A program made the translations under genes and the position numbers. A model generated the notes under the pieces. The model saw only the letters and a list, made by a program, of their open reading frames with translations. It was not told the origin of the DNA and searched no databases. Positions 53,547 through 61,940 of a DNA stretch of 64,000 bases are shown here, one piece after another. Numbering within the stretch: position 1 is the first letter of the stretch; each line of letters starts with the position of its first letter. The DNA is from NORP240 sp942492445 (GTDB lineage Bacteria > Pseudomonadota > Gammaproteobacteria > Pseudomonadales > Pseudohongiellaceae). Location of the stretch: positions 1-64,000 of the forward strand of contig CALOEW010000063.1 of NCBI GenBank assembly GCA_942492445.1, given 5' to 3'.

Positions 53547-53795
53547 ATGAAGGTCGTTTTCAATGCCAACAATTCCCTGGAAGCCCACCTGGCGCTCGGC
53601 CTGCTCAGGCAGGTAGGAATTGAAGGCGTAATCAATGGTGAATACCTGCAGGGAGGCATGGGCGAACTTCCTGTCTTCGGGCTGGTGACAGTTCTCGTCA
53701 GCGAGCAGGACTACCGGGAAGCATCCGAAGTCATTGCCGACTGGCAGCAGAACATACTGGCCTGGAGCGGTCCGCCTGCACTGTCCGGCACCTAA
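53547..53795 (+). CDS. DUF2007 family putative signal-transducing protein
   Basis: An 82-residue protein from ATG 53547 has MKVVFNANNSLEAHLALGLL, then VNGEYLQGGMGELPVFG-like text (INGEYLQGGMGELP) and VTVLVSEQDYREASEVIADWQ, the DUF2007 (PF09413) pattern. An upstream in-frame ATG (53478 or 53499) would add a tail that the family lacks. Function unknown. Its TAA touches the palindromic repeat that follows. Confidence 0.8.
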   Translation: MKVVFNANNSLEAHLALGLLRQVGIEGVINGEYLQGGMGELPVFGLVTVLVSEQDYREASEVIADWQQNILAWSGPPALSGT

Positions 53796-53850
53796 GGTAA
53801 CCTCTGATTGGTCCCGCAGAGTATTGTGGGACTTAATCAGAGGTTCCCTA
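53796..53850. repeat. 55-bp palindromic repeat, family GGAACCTCTGA
   Basis: Left arm GGTAACCTCTGATTGGTCCC (from 53796) is inverted at the right as GGGACTTAATCAGAGGTTCC (to about 53847). It spans the whole gap between the convergent DUF2007 and DUF3240 genes and touches the stop codons of both (TAA 53793-53795; TAG on the minus strand at 53848-53850). A related copy lies at 59641-59700. There is no T-run, so a REP-like or miniature element is favoured over a simple terminator. Confidence 0.8.
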
Positions 53851-54141
53851 ATCAATCCGTCCGACATTGGAAATGTGGTGCTGCCAGTAAACGATATCCC
53901 TGCCGACGGAGTCTTCCAGGCCCTGAAGTAACACCTCCACGATTGCCTCTTCAATCACCAGCTCGAATTGCAGGCGCTTGCGTTGCCCGCTCACCTGCTC
54001 TGCCAGGGAAAGATTCTCATGCACGCCGTGGCCTCGAACCTGGTAGGAGGTGAAACCGCCGACACCTTCCCTGGTAAGCAGGTAGTCCACCATCTCCTCT
54101 TCCAGCTCGGGACGGATATTCAACACAAGTAAAGTCTTCAC
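53848..54141 (-). CDS. DUF3240 family protein
   Basis: A 97-residue soluble protein (MKTLLVLNIRPELEEEMVDYLL) belongs to DUF3240 (PF11582), a PII-like alpha/beta fold usually encoded next to heavy-metal RND pumps. It overlaps the pump gene by 4 bp, so it is made together with it and probably tunes or senses the system. No metal-binding Cys cluster is seen; His residues lie at GHGVHENL and YWQHHISN. The stop codon borders the palindromic repeat. Confidence 0.88.
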   Translation of the reverse strand: MKTLLVLNIRPELEEEMVDYLLTREGVGGFTSYQVRGHGVHENLSLAEQVSGQRKRLQFELVIEEAIVEVLLQGLEDSVGRDIVYWQHHISNVGRID

Positions 54142-57100
54142 GGGCGGGAGCCCCCCTCGCTGGAATGAAACCGGTTGTAGATGATAGGCAGCAGAAACAG
54201 GGTGAGACCCGTCGAACTGATCAGACCACCGATGACAACTATCGCCAGCGGCTTCTGAATTTCCGAACCCGGGCCGGTCGCCAGCAACAGTGGCACCAGC
54301 CCCATGGCACAGATTGATGCAGTCATCATTACCGGCCGCAGTCGCCGCGCCGCCCCTTCCCTGACCACTTCTGCTACCGGCAGCCCACGGGCCAGCAGGT
54401 GATTAAAATGGGACATCAGCACTACCCCATTAAGGACCGCAATACCGAGCAGGGCGATGAACCCGACCGATGCGGGTACCGAAAGAAATTCGCCGGTCAG
54501 CCACAAGGCGATCAGGCCTCCGGTCAGGGCAAAGGGAATGTTGGAAAGGATAATCAGTGTCTGTTTCAGCGACCTGAACGTCAGGAACAGCAGGAAGGCA
54601 ATCAGCAATAACGCCACGGGGACCACAAGGCCAAGCCGCGCCGCCGCCCGCTGCTGATTCTCAAATTCACCCCCCCATTCCAGCGTGTATCCCTCGGGCA
54701 GTGAGAGATTGTCCGCGACAGTCTGCCTGGCCTCATCCACAAACCCCACCAGGTCCCGGTTTTCGACATTGGTTCGCACCACGGCGAAACGCTGGCCCGA
54801 CTCCCTGGAAATGGATACCGGGCCTTCGACACGACGGATATCCGCAATTTCGGAAAGGGGTATGCTGCTGCCGTCCTCCAGACCGATGAACTGGTTACTC
54901 ATCTGCGACAGTCCTTCCCCCTGTATCTTTGCATAGCGCAACATCAGAGGCACTCTGGCTGCCTGTTCGATAACGGTACCTACCCGCAGCCCCTCTATCT
55001 GCGAACGCAGACGGGATTGCAGTTCGTCGGCATTGATTCCCAGCATGCCACTGCGTTGCCTGTCCACGGTGACCTGCAGATATTGGGCTCCCTCGTTCAG
55101 TGTTGCAATCGTATCCACACTACCGTCCACCTGGCCTATCTGTTCGGCGATCAACTGGGCGTACCTGTTGAGCTGCTCCAGTTCCGGCCCGAACAACTTG
55201 ATTGCCACATCGCCCCTGGACCCGGTCAGCATCTCCGACACCCGCATGTCGATGGGCTGGGTGAAGCCGAAGTTCAACCCCACAAATCCTTCCATCACCT
55301 GGCGCAGTTTTTCCTCCAGTTCCGCCTTACTGCGAACCTGCCATTGCTCTGGCGGCTTTAACTGAAGAAACATATCGGTCTCGTTGAGACCCATCGGGTC
55401 CATTCCGATCTCATCCGAACCGCTGCGGGAGACAATTCTTTCAACCTCCGGCACCGCTTCAAGTAACGCGTGTTCCACTCGCTGGACCATGCGGGTGGTA
55501 CTGCCCAGGTTTATGGACGGAATAAATTCCAGCTGAATGATAATATCCCCTTCATCCATGGTCGGCATGAAGGTCTTGCCAACCAGGGGAAACACCAGGA
55601 TGGTGACTGCCAGCAGCACACCGGCCAGACTCACGACATAGCCGGGTTTACGCAATGCCCACTCCAGCGCAGGCCGGTACAGCCGCAACAGGTTTCTGCT
55701 CAGCCAGGGCTCTTCGTGACTTGCCGACCTGATGAAAAACGAAGCCAGTACCGGGATCACCGTAAGTGACAGAAACAGCGATCCCAACAGGGCAAAAACA
55801 ATGGTCAGAGTGACCGGAACAAACAGTTTTCCCTCCAGCCCCTCCAGAGTGAGCAGGGGAAGAAAAACGATGATGATGATAAGTATCCCCGACGTTACCG
55901 GCACTGCCACATCCTTTACCGCCCGGTAGATACTGTGCAGCCGCGGCAATCTGCGCGTTGCATCAGTTTCCTTTGCCAGCGAGGAGACGATGTTTTCAAC
56001 TACCACGATAGAGGAGTCGACGAGCATCCCGATAGCGATCACCAGGCCTCCCAGACTCATGAGGTTGGCGCTCATCCCCATGAAGCTCATCATCAGGAAG
56101 GTGATCAGCGCAGCCAGCGGCAGAACCGCGGCAACGGTCAGCGCGGCACGCATATTCCCCAGGAACAGCCCGAGCAGTACCACCACCAGCACGACCGCCT
56201 CGATCAGCGCACGGGACACTGTGTCCACGGCACCCTCTATCAATACACTTCGGTCATAAAAGACGTCGATCCCGGTACCGGGCGGCAACGTCGCCTCGAT
56301 TTCCGCCAGTTTGGCCCGCACACCCGTCACCACTTCCCTGGCATTGGCACCGCGCAATCCGATTACCAGGCCCTGGACTGCCTCTGAAACGCCATCCGCG
56401 GTCACCGATCCGTAACGTTCCAGGGAACCAAGTGAGATATCCGCTATCTCAAACAGTGGTATTTTCTCACCGTAGCTGTTCTCTACTAGGATATTCCCCA
56501 TGTCTTCGAGGCTGCCTATGGCACCTGCCACCCTTACCAGCATGGCTTCCTCACCCTGATCTATACGCCCGGCACCATCGTTTTTGTTGTTACTTCGCAA
56601 TGCGGAAACCACCTCGTCGATGTGCACACTCAGACGGGCCATGGCATCGGGGCGGGGAATGACTTCATAGGTTTTCACAAAGCCGCCCAGGGCGTTCACG
56701 TCGGCGACACCCGGCACGGTTCTGAGTGCCGGGCGCACGGTCCAGTCAATGAGAAACCGCTTCTGCTCAAGAGTCAGGGTATCGCTCTCAACGGTAAACA
56801 TGAACATATCGCCCAGCGGTGTACTCATCGGCGCAAGCCCGCCATCGATATCACCCGGCAGATCGTTCCACACGTTGTTCACCCTTTCTGCCACCTGTTG
56901 CCGGGCCCAGTAGATGTCGGTCCCCTCTTCAAAATCCAGCGTGATGGAGCTGAGTGCATACTTGGAAATCGAACGTAAGACTGTCTTTCGTGGTATGCCC
57001 AGCAGTTCCACCTCGATGGGCTGGGTGATCAGTGACTCAACTTCTTCTGGAGTCATCCCCGGTGCCTTGATGATTATTTTTACCTGAGTCGGTGAAATAT

Positions 57101-57230
57101 CTGGAAACGCATCGATAGGCAGTTGCAGCAGGGCACGACTGCCGAACCCGACCAGCAGCAGGGCAATGAGCAGAGTCATCAGACGCTGGCTCAAGGAAGT
57201 CTGTATGAGATTGGTCAACATGGTTTGCAC
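54138..57230 (-). CDS. HME-type RND efflux pump (CusA/CzcA family)
   Basis: A 1030-residue inner-membrane pump of the heavy-metal efflux branch (about 12 helices) drives metal export by proton antiport. Family text includes LPIDAFPDISPTQVKI near the start, TFMPTMDEGDIIIQL mid-way, and RSLKQTLIILSNIPFALTGG late. The helix 4 motif reads AIGMLVDSSIVVVEN. Zn/Co/Ni pumps such as CzcA carry an Asp at the first position, whereas here it is Ala, as in CusA-like or unassigned types, so the metal is uncertain. The adaptor and TolC-like genes lie directly upstream. Confidence 0.92.
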   Translation of the reverse strand: MQTMLTNLIQTSLSQRLMTLLIALLLVGFGSRALLQLPIDAFPDISPTQVKIIIKAPGMTPEEVESLITQPIEVELLGIPRKTVLRSISKYALSSITLDFEEGTDIYWARQQVAERVNNVWNDLPGDIDGGLAPMSTPLGDMFMFTVESDTLTLEQKRFLIDWTVRPALRTVPGVADVNALGGFVKTYEVIPRPDAMARLSVHIDEVVSALRSNNKNDGAGRIDQGEEAMLVRVAGAIGSLEDMGNILVENSYGEKIPLFEIADISLGSLERYGSVTADGVSEAVQGLVIGLRGANAREVVTGVRAKLAEIEATLPPGTGIDVFYDRSVLIEGAVDTVSRALIEAVVLVVVLLGLFLGNMRAALTVAAVLPLAALITFLMMSFMGMSANLMSLGGLVIAIGMLVDSSIVVVENIVSSLAKETDATRRLPRLHSIYRAVKDVAVPVTSGILIIIIVFLPLLTLEGLEGKLFVPVTLTIVFALLGSLFLSLTVIPVLASFFIRSASHEEPWLSRNLLRLYRPALEWALRKPGYVVSLAGVLLAVTILVFPLVGKTFMPTMDEGDIIIQLEFIPSINLGSTTRMVQRVEHALLEAVPEVERIVSRSGSDEIGMDPMGLNETDMFLQLKPPEQWQVRSKAELEEKLRQVMEGFVGLNFGFTQPIDMRVSEMLTGSRGDVAIKLFGPELEQLNRYAQLIAEQIGQVDGSVDTIATLNEGAQYLQVTVDRQRSGMLGINADELQSRLRSQIEGLRVGTVIEQAARVPLMLRYAKIQGEGLSQMSNQFIGLEDGSSIPLSEIADIRRVEGPVSISRESGQRFAVVRTNVENRDLVGFVDEARQTVADNLSLPEGYTLEWGGEFENQQRAAARLGLVVPVALLLIAFLLFLTFRSLKQTLIILSNIPFALTGGLIALWLTGEFLSVPASVGFIALLGIAVLNGVVLMSHFNHLLARGLPVAEVVREGAARRLRPVMMTASICAMGLVPLLLATGPGSEIQKPLAIVVIGGLISSTGLTLFLLPIIYNRFHSSEGGSRP

Positions 57231-57233
57231 CCG

Positions 57234-58316
57234 CTATTCGTCCTCTCCAAGGCCTAACTGCACACCTTTCAGCAATGCAGCACCCTGAATAACCAGTTGT
57301 TCACCTGCTCTTAATCCTGAGCCGGCCACATAGTTGCCGCCTGCGGGCTCGAGGTTCAGTACCCTGGCCTCCACACCATTTGCAGTTCGGACATAGACCA
57401 CCGTTTCCTCGCCGCTGTGCACAACAGCATTGCCGGGCACCTCGACCCCGGGGCTGGAGGCCGGCAGGACCAGGCTGAGGACCTGGCCGGCCATATAATT
57501 CACCGGGGAATTGAATTCCGCCAGCACTTCCAGAGTCTGTGTGGTTTCATGTACTGCCAGCTCGCGAGAACGGACCGTCAATTGTACCGGGACCCCTGCC
57601 AGGCTCAGCACATCTCCCGGCTCTATGCCGCCCGCGTAACGCGCCGGCACCCTGGCTCGCAGCCAGGGTTGGTCGTCAGCGCCCAGGGATGCCACTACCT
57701 GATATTTCCCGGCATACTGGCCCACAGTTAGTAACCGTGTGGTCAATATTCCATGGGCTGGCGAGAGCAGTCTGAAAACACCCAGACGCTCGGTGTCATC
57801 CGCGAGCTTTTCCAGGGACGGCCTGTCAAAGCCCGCCCTGGCGAGCGCTCCCGACAGACTGACCACCTCGATTGTTACGCGGTGCAGATCGTGTTCTGTC
57901 TCCAGCAATCGCTGCCGGGAGATAATTCCCTTTTCAAACAGCTGCGTGTCCCTCGCCACCATGAATTCGGCATGCTCCTGTTCCGCACTGGCAGTCAACC
58001 AGCGATTCTGCAGATCCAGCACCTCCTGGCTGTGCAGGTCAGCAAGCCTCTGCCCTTTACTGACTGCCTCACCGGGCATGACATACCAGCGCTCGATGGT
58101 GCCCGGATAGGCCAGCACCACTTGCGACACGGCTTCGGGGGAATTTATGACTGTGGCCGGAAAACGGCTGCCTGACTGGCGATCGGGATCTGTCACCGGA
58201 GCAAAGACTATTCCCATCCTGGCGATGTCGTCCACGGTCAGAGGAATGATCTCCTGTGACTGAACCAGGGTGCTTGCCATAGCCAGCAGGGTAAAAGTCA
58301 ACCAAGCCTTTCTCAT
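57234..58316 (-). CDS. RND efflux periplasmic adaptor subunit
   Basis: A 360-residue membrane-fusion protein has a signal peptide (about 1-20, LVQSQ) and a lipoyl domain (YPGTIERWYVMPGEAVSKGQRLADLHSQEVLDLQN). A short helical hairpin and beta-barrel/proximal domains follow. It links the RND pump (3 bp downstream) to the TolC-like protein, whose frame overlaps by 4 bp upstream. It lacks the N-terminal His/Met-rich metal-binding extension found in some CusB or CzcB proteins. Confidence 0.9.
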   Translation of the reverse strand: MRKAWLTFTLLAMASTLVQSQEIIPLTVDDIARMGIVFAPVTDPDRQSGSRFPATVINSPEAVSQVVLAYPGTIERWYVMPGEAVSKGQRLADLHSQEVLDLQNRWLTASAEQEHAEFMVARDTQLFEKGIISRQRLLETEHDLHRVTIEVVSLSGALARAGFDRPSLEKLADDTERLGVFRLLSPAHGILTTRLLTVGQYAGKYQVVASLGADDQPWLRARVPARYAGGIEPGDVLSLAGVPVQLTVRSRELAVHETTQTLEVLAEFNSPVNYMAGQVLSLVLPASSPGVEVPGNAVVHSGEETVVYVRTANGVEARVLNLEPAGGNYVAGSGLRAGEQLVIQGAALLKGVQLGLGEDE

Positions 58317-59599
58317 GGTAGTACTCCCATAATCTGATTGTATTCGGAATTGAGACGCTGCCGCCGAAGACGCAGTGTTTCGTAATCCATCTGCGCCTGC
58401 CGCGCCTGTTGCTGGGCGATAATTACCCGGGTCAGATCCATCTCGCCCAGTTCGAAGGCTGCCAGGGCCATTTCATAGCGCTGTTGCGCAATCATGAGCT
58501 GCTCCTGTCCCAGTTGCGCCGACTCGCCCATGAGTGCCAGTTCCCTGTCGATCTGCCCGCGGCGCTGTTGCAACAGGCGCCGTGTTTCCATCAACTCCAC
58601 TTCCGCATCCACCTGATCACCCCTTGCCAGACTGACGCTGGCCGTGGTGGTGGCACTTTTCCCGAACGGCAGGCTCAACGAAACAGCAAGACTGTCAACA
58701 AAGGGCTGGAAGCGATCGCCTCGTTCTCTTCTGACGCCGACAGTCACATTCGCTCTGCCGTCGGACTGGTGCCGTGTCAGCAATACATTGGCAGCGGCGA
58801 TGGCAACCTGTGACTGCAGATAGCTCAAGGTCGGGTGACCCGGGGGAATCTCAACATCGGCAACGGCTGACTCGGAAAACCGGCTGGCCGGTTTTATACT
58901 CAACCCCGTCAGAGCCCTGTAGACCTGCTCAACCGAGACCAGATCGGTAAGCACCTGGAGTTCCTGCCGCTGTTGTTGCAGCAGCTGGGTGCGGGACTGT
59001 AGAACATCACTTTGGGATACCGACCCGGCTTGTTCCATAATCAGTGTGGTTTCCAGCAGACGCTCTGCGTCCGCGGTGGCCTGTTGCGCAATTTCCAGCA
59101 TTCGTTCGGCAGCAGCCATTTCTGCCAGCACCGTTCTGACCTGCCCGGCGATCTGCAGTTCCAGGTGACCCCGCCAGGCCTCCAGCCGCGACCGATGATG
59201 ATCGCCCAGCGCAGCCGTGTCGTCGCGCTCACCCGGTCGCCACAGATTGAAACTGATCCCGGATTCGAACTCCCGCAAACCAATATCATCGAGTGCGGAG
59301 TCATCGTAGTAATTCATCTGCAGGCTGGGACGACCTGAAATCCAGCTTTCACTCAGGGCGCTGAAAGCGTTCGACATGGCCAGCAGACTTCCCCCTCTCC
59401 TGGCTGCGGGTGCGTTGGCGAGGGCGGCCTCAATAATCGCGTCCACACCCAACGACTCGCTGTTCTCAAGCAGCTGCGCACCTCCAACTGCGTCCTGAGC
59501 AGCGGCCGGGTTGCAGCCGAACTGGGACACCACGAGTATCACTGTCAACAGAAGTCGCCGAATGGAGAAAAGAACCTGGCTTGAAATTGCAATCCGCAC
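58313..59599 (-). CDS. TolC-family outer membrane efflux channel
   Basis: A 428-residue outer-membrane factor has an N-terminal signal peptide (LLLTVILVVSQFGCNPAAAQ; a lipobox-like FGC or cleavage at AAAQ). Repeated long helices follow with the OEP-family pattern (RTVLAEMAAAERMLEIAQQATADAERLLE and QRYEMALAAFELGEMDLTRVIIAQQQARQAQMDYE). It is the first gene of the pump operon; the adaptor overlaps it by 4 bp. A palindromic repeat (59641-59700) lies just upstream. Confidence 0.9.
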   Translation of the reverse strand: MRIAISSQVLFSIRRLLLTVILVVSQFGCNPAAAQDAVGGAQLLENSESLGVDAIIEAALANAPAARRGGSLLAMSNAFSALSESWISGRPSLQMNYYDDSALDDIGLREFESGISFNLWRPGERDDTAALGDHHRSRLEAWRGHLELQIAGQVRTVLAEMAAAERMLEIAQQATADAERLLETTLIMEQAGSVSQSDVLQSRTQLLQQQRQELQVLTDLVSVEQVYRALTGLSIKPASRFSESAVADVEIPPGHPTLSYLQSQVAIAAANVLLTRHQSDGRANVTVGVRRERGDRFQPFVDSLAVSLSLPFGKSATTTASVSLARGDQVDAEVELMETRRLLQQRRGQIDRELALMGESAQLGQEQLMIAQQRYEMALAAFELGEMDLTRVIIAQQQARQAQMDYETLRLRRQRLNSEYNQIMGVLP

Positions 59600-60057
59600 T
59601 TGATTTCACTCCCTTTCTTCGCTGAACGGGCCGATAACCTGAGGACCCTCTGACTAAGTTCCACAACGCTCCGGGCGGGGACTGAATCAAGGGTTCCTTA
59701 ATTCTGACAGAATTGTGTACTCACATCCTTAGGGGAACCTTAAAATACAGGCAAGAATCGTCCCTCATTTGAGGTTGATCAAACTTGGCTGCAGAATGCT
59801 GATCGTTCCGAATCCACACAGTTTGAAACAATACTCGTCGCAAACGATTTTTCGCACCGCGTTCGCTGTTGAGTCACTGCTGCTATAAACTTCCGGTACC
59901 GCCAGCCGTGGCTCATTCACGGACTGGACTGTTGTCTCCGCTGCCCGCAGAACCGATGAAGCTGAGAAAAATCAGGTTTTGCCCGCGCCGATTGAATCGG
60001 CCGCCCGGAATCAGCTATGCTCCCATTCACACTCGAAAACTGTACAGGAAAATAAGA
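59600..60057. other. 458-bp divergent intergenic region
   Basis: It must hold promoters for the efflux operon (minus) and acyl-CoA synthetase (plus). It contains the palindromic repeat at 59641-59700. An open frame reaching back from the synthetase to 59869 has no family support and is not taken as coding. No clear metal-regulator operator was recognised. Confidence 0.5.
59641..59700. repeat. 60-bp palindromic repeat, second copy of the 53.8-kb family
   Basis: GGACCCTCTGACTAAGTTCC at the left is inverted at the right as GGGACTGAATCAAGGGTTCC. Compared with the reverse strand of the copy at 53796-53850, the first 24 bases differ at only three positions (GGAMCCTCTGAYTAAGTYCC, then ACAA). It lies about 40 bp upstream of the TolC-like start, in a divergent gap. 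Confidence 0.7.
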
Positions 60058-61692
60058 ATGACAATGCAGAACACCCCACTCCTCATGTCCAGAATCCTGG
60101 GTCGAGGTGCGATGCTGGATCCTGAAGTCGAAGTCGTGACCATGGTCAAGGACGGCGCTCACCGGCAGTCACTCCAGCAGACCTGGGAGCGGGCAAATCA
60201 ACTTGCCGGCGCACTGCTGGAAGCAGGTGTCCAGGTGGGAGATCGCATCGGCAGTTTTATGTGGAATAACTACAGACACCTGGAACTCTATCAGGCGGTT
60301 CCTTCCATGGGGGCCGTTCTGCACACGCTGAACATCCGCCTGTCAACTGCCGATCTCGAGTACATTATCAATCACGCGGCGGACAAGATCATTTTTATTG
60401 ACGAAGATCTGCTGCCGTTACTGGAACCGTTGAAGGGAAAGATCCCCAGTGTGGAAATGATAGTGGTCTGCCGGTACGGCGACGGAGGCGAGAGCAGTTT
60501 TGAAAACCAGGTCGACTACGAGGAGTTTATCAGTGGCAGGGCTACCTCATTCTCCTGGCCGGAAATCGACGAAACGTCCCCCATGGGGCTTTGCTACACA
60601 AGTGGCACCACCGGCAAGCCCAAGGGAGTGATGTACACTAATCGTTCCACTTATCTGCATACACTCGGAGAATCACTGACCGATTCCGTCAGCCTGTCGG
60701 CACTGGATTCCGTTTGCAGCATAGTACCCATGTTTCACGCCATGGGCTGGGGCCTGCCATTCTGTGCGTCAATGCTCGGCTGTAAACAGGTGATGCCTCA
60801 TCGATTCATGTTTCCTGATGCATTTCTCAGGCTGATACATGATGAGGAGGTAACGATTTCGGCCGGAGTGCCCACCATCTGGCAGGGAGTCAAAGCAGCC
60901 CTTGAAGCCAACCCGGGCAAATACGACCTGTCGAAACTGACCCGTCTCACCTGTGGCGGTTCCGCACCACCAGTTTCACTGATGCGTTGGTACTGGGACA
61001 AGTACCGGATAGAGATGATACAGGGTTGGGGCATGACCGAAACCAATCCGCTGGGCACGCTGTCCAGAAAGATCGCCAAACGCTCCCATTTAACACTGTC
61101 CGAAGATGAGCAGTTTGAAAACATCGCCAAGGCCGGGCTGCCGATACCGGGTCTGGATGTGGAGATCTTCGATGACGAATGGAATCCGGTACCACACGAT
61201 GGCGAGTCAGTCGGCGAATTGTGTATCCGGGGACCATGGATAGCATCCTCCTATTACAACGACCCGCAACCGGACAAGTTTCACGATGGCTGGCTGGTTA
61301 CTGGAGACGTGGCCAAAATTGACCCTGGTCACTACGTGATAATCTCGGACCGATCGAAGGATATGATCAAATCAGGTGGTGAATGGATATCATCTGTGGA
61401 CCTGGAAAACCACATTGTCGCCATGAAAGGAGTAGCCCAGGCCGCGGTGGTGGCTCAACCCCATCCGAAATGGGATGAACGTCCCGTTGCCCTGTTGATC
61501 GTTGAAAGCGGTGTTCAAGTCACGAAAAATGAAATCCTGGACCACTGCAACAATGTGTTTGCCAGTTGGCAATTGCCTGATGACGTACTTATTGTGGACA
61601 GCATTCCACTCACCTCAACCGGCAAGATAGACAAGAAGCTTATCCGTTCCAATCTGGAACAAGAGGGTTACAAGCTGCCGGACTTGCGTTGA
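60058..61692 (+). CDS. Acyl-CoA synthetase (AMP-forming, medium/long-chain fatty acid type)
   Basis: This adenylate-forming ligase couples a carboxylic acid to CoA. The 544 residues run from ATG 60058 with AGGA at good spacing. Motifs in order: ATP-binding YTSGTTGKPKGVMYTNR, GWGMTETNPLG, GWLVTGDVAKID, hinge DRSKDMIKSGGEWIS and catalytic Lys in TSTGKIDKKL. The N-terminal region resembles both medium-chain acyl-CoA ligases and the 3-methylmercaptopropionate-CoA ligase DmdB, so the substrate is open. It converges on a thiolase, which suits fatty-acid or short-acyl breakdown. Confidence 0.9.
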   Translation: MTMQNTPLLMSRILGRGAMLDPEVEVVTMVKDGAHRQSLQQTWERANQLAGALLEAGVQVGDRIGSFMWNNYRHLELYQAVPSMGAVLHTLNIRLSTADLEYIINHAADKIIFIDEDLLPLLEPLKGKIPSVEMIVVCRYGDGGESSFENQVDYEEFISGRATSFSWPEIDETSPMGLCYTSGTTGKPKGVMYTNRSTYLHTLGESLTDSVSLSALDSVCSIVPMFHAMGWGLPFCASMLGCKQVMPHRFMFPDAFLRLIHDEEVTISAGVPTIWQGVKAALEANPGKYDLSKLTRLTCGGSAPPVSLMRWYWDKYRIEMIQGWGMTETNPLGTLSRKIAKRSHLTLSEDEQFENIAKAGLPIPGLDVEIFDDEWNPVPHDGESVGELCIRGPWIASSYYNDPQPDKFHDGWLVTGDVAKIDPGHYVIISDRSKDMIKSGGEWISSVDLENHIVAMKGVAQAAVVAQPHPKWDERPVALLIVESGVQVTKNEILDHCNNVFASWQLPDDVLIVDSIPLTSTGKIDKKLIRSNLEQEGYKLPDLR

Positions 61693-61760
61693 CGGAACCC
61701 TGAGTTTTCCCCGCCCGCTCATTGCTGTCCCACAGCAACATGTGCAGAGAATATTCAGTG

Positions 61761-61880
61761 CCCTGAATCCGGGTACTGCCAGGTTTTGTGATCGCTGTCA
61801 GACAGGAACGTGAGTTTGTCACGCGGCAGGCATCGGGGCCGTGACACCCGACAGAGATTCAGGGAACCCCGGATTCAGCA
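61761..61880. repeat. Degenerate 120-bp palindrome between convergent genes
   Basis: CTGAATCCGGG (61763-61773) and CCCGGATTCAG (61868-61878) are perfect inverted copies, and GTCACG (61818) pairs with CGTGAC (61840) inside. It lies in the 248-bp convergent gap after the acyl-CoA synthetase and before the thiolase stop. No coding frame is convincing. It may be an old miniature element or a processing/termination structure. Confidence 0.5.
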
Positions 61881-61940
61881 ATTCAGAAGAATCTGCTCTT
61901 TGGATGAACGTATCCTGTGGCCAGGGCGCGGCAGCCCGTC

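Noticed and set aside
54399..56387. Several plus-strand frames opposite the RND pump
   Set aside because: All mirror the conserved pump gene and have no homology of their own.
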